From: Boesenbergia rotunda
Lineage: Eukaryota > Streptophyta > Magnoliopsida > Zingiberales > Zingiberaceae
NCBI GenBank assembly: GCA_024364735.1
Contig: JAGFNQ010000966.1
Location: forward strand, 46,535-110,534
Length of the DNA stretch: 64,000 bases
Direction of reading: 5' to 3'
In this document: piece after piece, positions 22,151-31,890 of the stretch
Position numbering within the stretch: the first letter of the stretch is position 1
Layout of the letters: each line of letters begins with the position of its first letter
Notes under the pieces: generated by a model
What the model was told of the DNA's origin: nothing
The model's input: the letters and a program-made list of their open reading frames with translations, nothing else
Database searches by the model: none
Made by a program: the position numbers and the translations under genes

Positions 22151-22945
22151 TGTTAGTAGGAGCCCTAGAGCCAATTATGTGATGATTGACTAGGGACATT
22201 TTGTATCATATTCTATCATTAATAAAGGCATGATTATTATACTTATTTTGTATTTGTGTCAAATAACTAAGTATAATAATGTCCTTGTATAGTAGGTTCT
22301 TATCTACATTATATCGATTGGTTGAATCGATAGTGAGATAATGTAGAGAACACTACACTAAATTATTCCTAGTCAAGCATTAATATTCAGGGACAATATT
22401 AATGCATGGAGACTAGCATGTAGGTCAATTGATGACTTGAGCTCACAAGTCATGGATATGTGATATCAAATTGACACATGGGTATACATGAGAGAATGTG
22501 TACTGAATTGACCCGCTATGAGAAAGTTTCATAGATTGTTATATGAGTGTCATAAACTTTCTCATATGACTATTAGTATGAATAGTCCTTAGACCTGAAG
22601 TCACTACGGTTCCCTACATAAGGAGTTATGTACTTTGGTATCGTCAAACGTCACCCGTAACAGGGTGAACTATAAAGGCGATCACTGGGTATGTAATGAA
22701 TTATGCAGAGGGATATGAGTGATGTAGATGGGATATATCCCTCCCATATGACGGGAGTGATATCTGTGGGCCCCTTGATCGAGTAGGACTACTGAAACGC
22801 ATGAACATGCTCAAATGAGTCAATATGAGATATTGAACTCATTTGTTTTAGTGAGTCTACTCAGGGATCAAGAAACACATAGATTGATTGAGGATGACAC
22901 GGTCTATGCCTCATTGGTCAATATAGATATCAAGGATAGAAGGAT
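22151..22945 (+). mobile_element. RT-E: 5' part of a copia LTR
   Basis: Begins TGTTAGTAGGAGCCC and reads like the first part of a plus-strand LTR of the RT-L lineage (both start TGTTAG and share GAGACTAGCATG). It stops where RT-F begins at 22946, so the rest should lie right of the window. No partner LTR is visible. Confidence 0.6.
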
Positions 22946-23794
22946 TGTTGGAACTCGGATGGCTAGAGAGGGGGGATGAATCTAGTCGGACACAAAACTC
23001 TTGAGGCTTTTGAAACTATTCTGCACTTCAGAGTTAGGCAGCGTAAGCAAATGCAGAAATAGAAAACTAAAAACAACAAACCAAAGCAAAGAAAAGTAAA
23101 CCGACGCTAACACCTCGATATACAAGGTTCGGGGATAACTTGCCCCTACTCCTTGGCGTGCCCGTAAGGCGGGCGATCCCTTGATCGTCGGCAGATCAAG
23201 CCCCGGTGAACACCGGATAAGATAGAGCCTCCTTCTCAGTGGAGAAACCTCTCCACAGATCTCACAGATGATTGAACTTGAGTACAAGAGATCACACAAG
23301 AAGGAACACTCACAAAGATCTCATAGGAATGCAACAAGATCGCTCAAGCACAAAGCAACCGAGAGCACAACACCACAGCAAAAACTTCACTCGTATTTCT
23401 GTCTTCCTTGTTGTCGCTCCTCTGCTTCCAGCCTCGTCTTAAGTCTCTGCTCCCATCACCAGGCTCTCCATCAGCATCCACTGAAGCCACAGCTTGACCC
23501 CCTGACTCCCTGAGCACTTAGTCCACTGAAGACCCTCTCCAGCTGAGCCTCCGTCAGTTGCCAGCTACACTCCAGACGCCGTTGAGACCTGAAACAAGGA
23601 AACAGCCAAACCTGCTCCAAGGAAAGCCTCCCATTGACTCTCCTCCAATGTTTGAATCATCCCTGTAAAGCCTGCACACTCCAATAGAATCTTAGCAACT
23701 CATATCAAACATAATCAGTAATGTATCAGAGAATCGGCAGAGAAAACAATCGCGATCAGAGCTTCTAACAGCGTATTTGAATTAAAGTTCTGCT

Positions 23795-24350
23795 CCTGAT
23801 CGATCACCAGACCGATCAGGAAGGACCCTGATCGGTCACCAGACCGATCCAACAGTCTTCTGCACACTCCTGATTGTTCCCCAGACCTATCTAGCAGTAT
23901 GCTGCACACTCCAGATCGGTCTCCAGACCAATCAGGATCCAGCCTGATCGGTCACCAGACCAATCAGGCTGCTTCCTGACCGATCAGGAGTCATCCTGAT
24001 CGGTTAAAGTGAGAACCTTGCGACACTTGATCGTTCTCTAGACCGATCTGAACAGTATCCCTGATCGGTCACCAGATCGATCAGGAGTCGAGCAGTAAGC
24101 TTCCCAAAACCCACTGGATGCTCCCTGATCAGTCACTGGACCGATCAGGAGCAGAGCAGCAGAGGAACTCAACCCACTTGTGAGCTCCCTGATCGGTCAC
24201 CAGACCGATCAGGAACCGTTCAGTGAGTGAAACACATACTCCCTGATCGGTCACCAGACCGATCAATCATCGCTGGATTGGTCACCAGACCGATCCACGA
24301 AGGAGCACCGTACCAACTTCCCTGATCGGTCACCAGACTGATCCTGGGGC
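23795..24350. repeat. Array of TGATCGGT / ACCGATCA palindromes
   Basis: About 15 units of an 8-bp inverted pair around a CACCAG loop, spaced roughly 30-50 bp, some degenerate. Inside the RT-F LTR. Confidence 0.85.
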
Positions 24351-24366
24351 TCCAACCTAGCTCAAC

Positions 24367-25065
24367 AAGCTTGGGTTTCACCCAACCTAGCCCTCCAAGC
24401 TACGACCTGACCCTCCAAGTCAGGATTTCATCCAACCTAGCCCTCCAAGCTAGGACTTTTCACCTAACCCTCCAAGTTGGGACTTTTCACCTAACCCTCC
24501 AAGTTGGGACTTTTCACCTAGCCCTCCAAGCTAGGACTTTTCACCCAACCTTCCAAGTTAGGACTTTTCCACACCTAGCCCTCCGAGCTAGGACCTGGCT
24601 TCACTCACTAGGATTTCATCTAACCTGGCTTCACTCACTAGGACCCGTCTTCACTCACCGGGATTTCAATCACCTGGCTTCACTCACCAGGACCCGACTT
24701 CACTCACCGGGATTTCAACCTAGCTTCACTCACTAGGATTTCCATCACCTGGCTTCACTCACCAGGACCCGGCTTCACTCACCGGGATTTCCATCACCTG
24801 GCTTCACTCACCAGGACCCGGCTTCACTCACCTAGATTTCCATCACCTGGTTTCACTCACCAGGACCTAGCTTCACTCACCGGGATTTCCATCAGCTGGC
24901 TTCACTCACCAAGACCCGGCTTCACTCATCGGGATTTCCATCACCTAGCTTCACTCACTAGGACCCGACTTCACTCACCGGGATTTCCAACACCTGGCTT
25001 CACTCACCAGGACCCAGCTTCACTCACCGGAATTTCCATCACCTGGCTTCACTCACCAGGGTTTC
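24367..25065. repeat. Array of short hairpins with covarying stems
   Basis: First part: stems CCTAGC/GCTAGG, CCTGAC/GTCAGG and CCTAAC/GTTGGG around a CCTCCAA loop. Second part: stems CCTGG/CCAGG, CCCGG/CCGGG and CCTAG/CTAGG around a constant CTTCACTCA loop, about 20 units. Stem arms change together while loops stay fixed. Confidence 0.85.
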
Positions 25066-25162
25066 ATGCCCAGTCCCTGACCAGGACTTAACCCAAATTC
25101 GCTCAACCAAACTTAAATCGTTGTCAACACCAAAACAACAATCGGGCCAGATTGCATCAACA

Positions 25163-25962
25163 ATCTCCCCCTTTTTGTTGTTTGACATCCCGATTTAAGT
25201 TTAGGCATTAAATGATCAATTTAAGGCAGTTCAATTATCGTAAGGGAATCAAAATCCTCCCCCTACAATAACCCTAAACTTAATCAACCATTTTCTCCCC
25301 CTTTGTCAAACATCGAAAAGGGGTATGGTTATTAAGTTTGAACATACATTCCCCTCAAACATGGGTCTCTCCCCAAACCCAAAATAATCAAAGTTAAGTT
25401 TTGAATTGCACATGAAAACATATACAGAATAATATCATGGTCAAACATGCATGTGTTTCATATGACAAGTAAGTCAAAGGATGATTTTGGAATTGCATAT
25501 GAGAGGCATATACCATAAATGTATCAAGGTAACAATGTATATGCATCATATGACAACAATTATCGCAGTTCCATCAGACTGATGATCGATACAGAAAAAT
25601 TTTTGATTTATCTATGAACGATCAATTTTCAGAAAAATTTCTGTAATTCTGATTCGTTCAAGATTGGACTGCATTATCACTTGGACTTCCATGTGAAGAC
25701 ATATACAGAAGTATATCATGGTCAAATACGTATATGCTTCATAGGACGAGTAAGGAATGCAACTGTATCTGAAACATAGTCCTGATTGGTCTCCGTGACC
25801 AACCAGGTCTGTTGATTACGTGATACAGAAGTATATCTAATTAGTCTGGGGAGCGATCAGATTTCAGAAAAATTTTAGAAACTCTGATACGTTCCTAATC
25901 AGACTGCATTAACAATTTGCATCCCATAATAGGAGAGAGTGTTGAGGTAATCATCCCTTAAA
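25163..25962 (-). other. RT-F polypurine tract and noncoding interior
   Basis: On the minus strand CAAAAAGGGGGAGAT abuts the LTR (25163-25177). Further GGGGGAG copies occur near 25257 and 25293. No coding frame is seen in this part. Confidence 0.7.
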
Positions 25963-26898
25963 TGATTGGAAGATCATGATTTTGATGTGTGGGCGAATAG
26001 GTTTAAAGTTAGAGTGTTATGTTGTATTTGATTTGTGTGATTAAGTTTGCAGGACTTGGAGAATCACACTTGGTGGACCTATCCAAGGGACGAGAGCTGA
26101 GGGAGGAGAGCTCCAAGGGCAAGCCGGGAAGTGGACTTCAAAGGGCACACGTGAAGGGTGGCATGGAGGCAAGCCAAGGGAAGGCTTGCGTGCGCATCCA
26201 AGGGACGATAGCCAGAGGAAGAGGACTTCAAGGGGCGAGCCAAGGGAGCAGACCTGAAGGCACACACGAAGGAGAAGGTTCGGAATGGCTGGAGCTGAGT
26301 TGGGAGGCAGGGCAGTCGACTGGCCCAGAGGCAGTCGACTGCCAAAACCCACAGAAAGTTCACAGCTTCGGACCAGTCGACTGGCCTTGGGGCAGTCGAC
26401 TGGTATACCCCGAAACTAGCCGTTGGCTAGCTGTTTGCTAGCCGTTGGACAGCATTTATTGCTGGGCCAGTCGACTGCCCCGACTGCCCACGGGGCAGTC
26501 GACTGGTGCGGAGCTGAACAGACTGTGAATCTGTCCTTTTCACCTATAAAAGGAGCTCCTCGTTACACGTGCACGTACGGTTCCGTACAGTAACGAAGTG
26601 CTGCCAAATTTTAGAGTGACTTTTGCTTCCTCCATCATATTTCTGCATCTGTAAAGAGGAAGATCTTGCTGTAAAGGTTTCTAAACCTTAAGGAGACTTT
26701 TCGATAGTGAAAAGTGGTGCTCGCGGCCTGGATCCTTGAATTAGTCACCCATCTGGGTGGATACCAAGTAAAACATTTTTGTTAGCATTGTTTATTTCTT
26801 TTACATATTATTTCCGCTGCGCTAACATCTCTGTAGAGATCAAAACGATCCGCAAAAGTGCATTCACCCCCCCTCTGCACGCCTAAATCGATCCTTCA
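25963..26898 (+). repeat. RT-G 5' LTR (936 bp)
   Basis: Starts TGATTGGAAGATCATG and ends CGATCCTTCA just before the primer site. It carries six or seven CAGTCGACTG-type palindromes (26307-26506) upstream of a TATA box at 26543. The left boundary is set by analogy with related LTR starts and could be off by a few bases. Confidence 0.72.
26543..26552 (+). promoter_or_regulatory. TATA box of RT-G LTR
   Basis: CCTATAAAAG downstream of the palindromes, about 350 bp before the LTR end. Confidence 0.6.
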
Positions 26899-26900
26899 GT

Positions 26901-26912
26901 TGGTAGCAGAGC
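26901..26912 (+). other. RT-G primer binding site with one mismatch
   Basis: TGGTAGCAGAGC differs by one base from the TGGTATCAGAGC seen in RT-C, RT-H, RT-J and RT-L. Position and context fit a tRNA-Met site. Confidence 0.75.
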
Positions 26913-26955
26913 CGGTGCGTTTCGGAAGATCTAACAGTCAACCGGAGCAATTGTA

Positions 26956-28234
26956 ATGGCGTTTCAAGAGGGATACTCCACCGCACGACCACCATTCTTC
27001 GACGGCAACGACTTCGCGTACTGGAAAGGTAGGATGCAGTACTATCTCATGAATGATATTGAAACTTAGATAAGTGTTACAGATGGCTTCGAGGCGCCCG
27101 TCGATGAAAGAGGAGACCCGACACCTATGAGAACATGGTCTAAGGAGGTGATGAAGAGGGCGCAAGCTAATGCCAAGTCCACTACCACACTGCAATGCGG
27201 GCTCTCAAAGGAGCAATTGAACAAGGTGGGGCCGTTCAAGAGCGCCAAAGAACTATGGGACAAGTTGGTAGAACTGAACGAGGGGTCAAACGAGTCCAGA
27301 AGAGCAAAGAAGGGCTTGTTGGTGGCCCAACTGCAATCCCTCTCCATGAAGAGCAACGAAACTGTCAGTCAGCTGCATGGGAGGGTAAAAGAAGTGATCA
27401 ACGAGCTCCATGTAATTGGAGAGTAAATCGAAAACCGAGACATCGTTATGTATGTCTTACAAGCCTTCCCGAGAACCACTCTGTGGGCATCCATAGTTGA
27501 TGCTTACAAGGTATCATGGGACTTATCTTTAGTCAAATTAGACGATTTATTTTGTGAATTTGAACTGCACGAGCAAGCTAACATTTCGGCAAAAGAGAAA
27601 GGTATTGCTTTTATTGCAGAAAAGGAGAAGAAGAGGAGGAAGGAGAAGAAGAAGGTGATCTACTCATCGTCATCGAACTTAGAGGAGTCAAGCGCCTCTA
27701 TGGACAGTGACCAAGAGGCCTTTATGGTAAGGAAATTTCGTAAAGCATTTAAAAGTTTTTCTAACAAGTCATATGCTAGGAAAGGGGCCAAAGGTAAGGG
27801 TAAGGCCAATGAGATAATCTGCTACAACTGTCACCAAGAGGGACATATGAAGAACGAGTGTCCCCAGTTGAAGAAAAGGGAGGACAAGAAGGAAGAGAAG
27901 AAGAAGAGTGACATGAAGAAGTCAAAGGGAAAGGAGAAGAGTGCCACGAACCTCAAAGCGACTTTGGACGATCCCTCATCCTCAGAGGAAGAAGAAGAGC
28001 AAGTCTCCCACTTCGCTCTTATGGCACAAGATGACTCAGACTCATCAGACGATGAACGAAGCTCAAGCAGTGAAGATGAGAGCTCCTCCACTTCATCATC
28101 ATCAGAGTCAGAAGCTTCGGTAAGTGAGGTATACCACTTACCCTCCTCTACTTTAGTGAAAATAATTACTAGCACTAACATGGACTTAGCTAAGGCTAAG
28201 AAGTAAAATTAAGGATCTTAAGGATGAAATTGCC
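26956..28234 (+). pseudogene. RT-G gag (copia UBN2 capsid domain and zinc knuckle), with stops
   Basis: From ATG at 26956 the frame reads YSTARPPFFDGNDFAYWKGR, a typical copia Gag start, and continues through a UBN2-type capsid domain (SAKELWDKLVELNEG). In-frame stops lie at 27067 (TAG) and 27424 (TAA). A zinc knuckle, CYNCHQEGHMKNEC, lies at 27820-27861, followed by Lys-rich and Ser/Glu/Asp-rich stretches and a stop at 28204. Further Gag continues in another frame from about 28210. Long Gag with a Ser/Glu-rich tail fits SIRE/Maximus elements. Capsid and RNA-binding roles are known for the family; this copy is dead. Confidence 0.85.
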
Positions 28235-28780
28235 ATGCTTAGAGTAGAAGCTATTAAACTTAAAGACTTGCATGCTAGCTCTAACTCTTCACTTGTTTCA
28301 AATCTTGAAAATGAAAATAGGGAATTATGGAAACAGGTAGATGACCTTACGAAGGCCCTTAGGAAATTCCAAGTAGGATCCAGTAATCTAGACATGATCA
28401 TAAACAGTCAAAGGGCTGTATATAACAAGGCCGGATTGGGTTATAGGCCTAAGACTAAGGAAGTAGCATTTGTTTCACTTACCGGTAAGATTGGTGCATC
28501 TAGGAGACTAGGGGCAAACGGAACCACAAAGAAGGCATGTGTACCTAATAAATTTCTAAATGATGCATATGGATCAAAAATATGGGTACCAAAAGAGTAT
28601 GTTTTCCATGTTGTCTAGGTAAAGGTGAAGGAGGCCCCAAATTTATGGATAGTAGATAGTGGATGCTCAAGACACATGACCGGGGATGCGAGCAAGTTCA
28701 CCACTATTAGCTACCTAAGAGAAGGGATGGTCTCCTTTGAGAACAGTGGAAAGTTAAGGATCATTGGTAGGGGCACAATT
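28210..28780 (+). pseudogene. RT-G Gag tail and aspartic protease, cut by RT-H
   Basis: After a frameshift the frame gives a coiled-coil-like Gag tail (LENENRELWKQVDDLTKALR). A single TAG at 28616 follows, then a copia protease with IVDSGCSRHMTGD, where the catalytic Asp is in DSG. The frame runs into the RT-H target site CAATT (28776-28780) and resumes after it at 35898. Confidence 0.82.
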
Positions 28781-30193
28781 TGTTGGTGCAGGAAGCACCA
28801 TATCGAACCTTGTTTTGATATTGGCAAAGGATTCAAAGTTAAGTGTTATTTGTTATCTAATATGCTCATTAAGTATGCAGGAAACAAAGTCCTAGCGAAG
28901 GACTGCTAGGCACTGGAGAAGGACTGCCAGGATATAAAGCCCTAGCGAAGGAATGCTAGGCACTGGCGAAGGACTGCCAGGATACAAAGCCCTAGCGAAG
29001 GACTGCTAGGCAACTGGCGAAGGACTGCCAGTATCCAAGCCCTAGCGAAGGAATGCTAGGCACCTGGCGAAGGAATGCCAGGGTAAAAAGCCCTAGCGAA
29101 GGACTGCTAGGCACCGGGCGAAGGACAGCTCGGCATCCAAGCCCTGGCAAAGGACCGCCAGGCAAAAGTCCAACCAAAGGAGCGGTTGGCATCAGGTAAA
29201 TTCTCCCGAGAGGAGTAGGTGAGGATGCGTTCCCCGTCGAGGGAACAGTAGGTGTCGGTTCGACCTAGGGCTCCATTTTGGAGACCAAAGTCAGAACCAA
29301 GACAGCTAAGGCTGTATAAAATAATTAATTTCATTGTGTTTTGGACTAACCCTTGATGTAGGTCCGAAGGAACGTGTGTCTGCAACTCAGAGAGCCTCAA
29401 AGGAGTGAGGCAACAGCTGAGTAAGGCGCCCTGAGTGTCCAGGGCGCCCTCAAGGTGAAACAGAACCAAGCGAAGCAAAATGGGCTTCGGCTGCTTACTG
29501 GGTAAGGCGCCCTCAGCAGCCAAGGCGCCCTCGTCACCAGGGCGCCCTCAGCGCCCAAGGTGCCTTCAAGAGCCAAGGCGCTTCGCGCCTAAGCCAGCCA
29601 AGGCGATTAACTCTATCCAGCCGAGAAGACCGGGTCAACCAAGGCGCCCTCAGCGACCAGGGCGCCCCAGAGGTCAAACCTCATCCCTATTCCGGTGGGA
29701 TAACGCTTGACCGGAGTATAGCACGGATCGGATGACACGTGGCAGGGCCCCCCCGACGTCCAGGGCGCCCTAGGGGCTATAAATAGCACCCCTCGACCCC
29801 AGGCTTCACAACACTGCTTTAATTCAACGCATCCAAACGCTCTAACGACCGCGCTCTGCTCCGGAAACTTCCCGACTCAAGAACGAAGCGCCGTCAACCT
29901 CCCACTGCACCGAAACTCGATCTACACCGGGAGTTGGTAAAACAAAGTGTATATTTCTATTTACAGTAATTTTGTAATCTCACTTTGTAACCGTTTTGCG
30001 CACTATAGAATTGCCCAAAGTAAACGGTCAACGATCGTGGGCCTTGGAGTAGGAGTCGACCCAGGCTCCGAACCAAGTAAAACCTTGGTGTTTACGTTGT
30101 TTGATTTTATTCCGCCGCGCACTTACTCTTTCTTTTAAATCCGAACATTTTCCGATATTCACCCCCCCTCTATCGGTCTTTCTCGATCCAACA
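28781..30193 (+). repeat. RT-H 5' LTR with hairpin array
   Basis: TGTTGGTGCAGG to CGATCCAACA. The hairpin array with GAAGGRNT loops lies at about 28892-29205, GGCGCCC words at 29425-29770, and a TATA box CTATAAATAG at 29778-29787. Confidence 0.95.
29778..29787 (+). promoter_or_regulatory. TATA box of RT-H 5' LTR
   Basis: CTATAAATAG, repeated at 35477-35486 in the 3' LTR. Confidence 0.65.
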
Positions 30194-30195
30194 AG

Positions 30196-30207
30196 TGGTA
30201 TCAGAGC
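30196..30207 (+). other. RT-H primer binding site (tRNA-Met)
   Basis: TGGTATCAGAGC, two bases after the LTR end. Confidence 0.92.
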
Positions 30208-30729
30208 GGGGTTATTCAAACTTGGTGCAACCACCAGTTTGAAAGTTTTTTTTCGGATTTACGAATTTTTTATTTTATTTCTTTTCTTTTTGTTAATCAA
30301 CGCAACTCAATCTCGTTCGCTTTTTATTTTATATAAATAATATCCATAGGTGGATTTAAAAAATCCTTACGCCTTTTTCAACTTTGAATTTTCATATTTT
30401 CACCATAAGTCTGAATTGATAAAACAAACAATTTTTGAAATTTTGCCATAAATTTTTTTATTATTATTTTAATATTTTTCTCGAAATTCGTGCTACTTTA
30501 GTTTGAGAAAAATTTTTCTAAATATTAAATTCCTACTTTTTCATCATTAACTAGAATTGACAAAATTAACATTTTCAGAAATTTATCATATATTCTCTTT
30601 ATTATTTTATTATTATTTTGCCTCGAAATTCATGCAATTTTGTTTGGTTATTTTTTTTTCCCGCACTACTAATCCAAGACCAAGTCTTGGTACATTCTGT
30701 TAATTCTTTTCTATACGAGGTTAAACTAA
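30208..30729 (+). other. RT-H leader
   Basis: About 520 bp of T-rich noncoding sequence between primer site and gag ATG. No motif beyond low complexity is seen. Confidence 0.5.
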
Positions 30730-31890
30730 ATGGCCAACCAAGAGTGCAACAGTGTCCGTCCACCGCTATTCTCCGGCGAGAACTTCAATCATTAGAGAAG
30801 TCAAATGGAGTTCCATCTGAAGGCCCATATGGACATATGGATGATCGTTCAAACAGGGTTCTACCTCCCTACAGAAGAGGGACTATCATTTACGTGGGAC
30901 CAACTGGATGAACCAACCCTGAGGAAGATCGAGACGGATGCAAGGGCAACTGCAATCCTACAATGTGGCCTAACCAAGGAGCAACTCGAGCTAGTAGGTC
31001 CATGCAGATGTGCTAGAGAAATATGGGAAAAATTGGTTAACCTTCATCAAGAAATCTCAGATGAAGAAGAAGTAAATTATCTTGCCCTTTCAGTCCAAGC
31101 ACAAACAACCGAGTCAGAGTCTGAACCCGAATCCAAAATCGAACCAGAATTAGACGACGAATTGACTGAGGCGGTAACCGATTTTGAATTCTTTTCAAAA
31201 TTAGAATTAAATAATCAATCAGATACTATAATGGTCGAGGAAGGTGTAAATTTTAGTGTAGGGAAAACTCCTAAAGAACCACCAAAGAAGGAGCTTCAAC
31301 CAGTACCCGAGTCCGATTCAGACACAAAATCAGAAGATGAGCCTAGATCCGAGGCGGCAAGAATCAAGGGGGAGATTCCCAATAAAGAACCAAAAGGTAA
31401 AAGTGTAAATTCAGATTTTAATCATGTAATTTGTTACACATGCAGGGAGAGAGGGCACTACCAAAGTGTGTGTCCGACTCGTAAGATTCGAACGACACCA
31501 CCGACGGTGACAAAGGAATCAGTTCCAAAAGCACGAAGGGACAAAAGTCGCATCCAATGCTTCAAGTGCCAGGAGTTCGGGCATTACCAACGTGAATGCA
31601 CAGATAAAACAGCTACCAAGAATGCCGCACAAACAATCGACAAAGGTAAATTTACAGTATTTGAAAATCCGTTATTTACCTTAAATAATGTGATTGATTC
31701 ATGTAACTTAATTAAAACAAATGTCAGAAAATTGAAACAAGAAAATAAAACCCTAAAACATAAGGTCAATAAGTTAGAAAATTTAATTCATAATCTTGCT
31801 GATTTCGAAAATCTGGAGTATTACTCCAATTGTGACCTTAGACAATTGTTTGTTTTAATTATGTGTTATTTTTTATTATTTTTTGCTTAG
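30730..31890 (+). pseudogene. RT-H Gag with two zinc knuckles and one premature stop
   Basis: ATG at 30730 opens a copia Gag frame that hits TAG at codon 22 (30793), where related Gags have a tryptophan codon, then stays open to 31890. It keeps a capsid-like part (ARATAILQCGLTKEQLELVG, REIWEKLVNLHQE) that looks shortened. An acidic middle and two CX2CX4HX4C knuckles follow (31432-31473 CYTCRERGHYQSVC; 31558-31599 CFKCQEFGHYQREC), then a coiled-coil-like tail. RT-B and RT-J share the paired knuckles. Nothing downstream encodes pol. One base change would reopen it, so the break may be recent. Confidence 0.82.

Larger units (their letters stand above)
22946..25162 (-). repeat. RT-F 3' LTR with two hairpin arrays
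   Basis: Plus-strand ends TGTTGGAACTCGG and GCATCAACA. On the U3 side lie about 15 imperfect palindromes with arms TGATCGGT / ACCGATCA (23795-24350), then an array of short hairpins with changing stems and constant loops (24367-25065). Confidence 0.85.
22946..25962 (-). mobile_element. RT-F: minus-strand copia element, 3' LTR and part of the interior
   Basis: A 2217-bp LTR (22946-25162) is followed by a minus-strand polypurine tract and about 800 bp of noncoding interior, then cut by RT-G at 25963. The left flank AGGAT (22941-22945) should be the target duplication. The remainder, including any genes, lies outside the window. Confidence 0.82.

Noticed and set aside
24371..24736. Repetitive plus-strand frame (LALQARTFHLTLQVGTF)
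   Set aside because: Shadow of the tandem hairpin units in the RT-F LTR; no start context or conservation.
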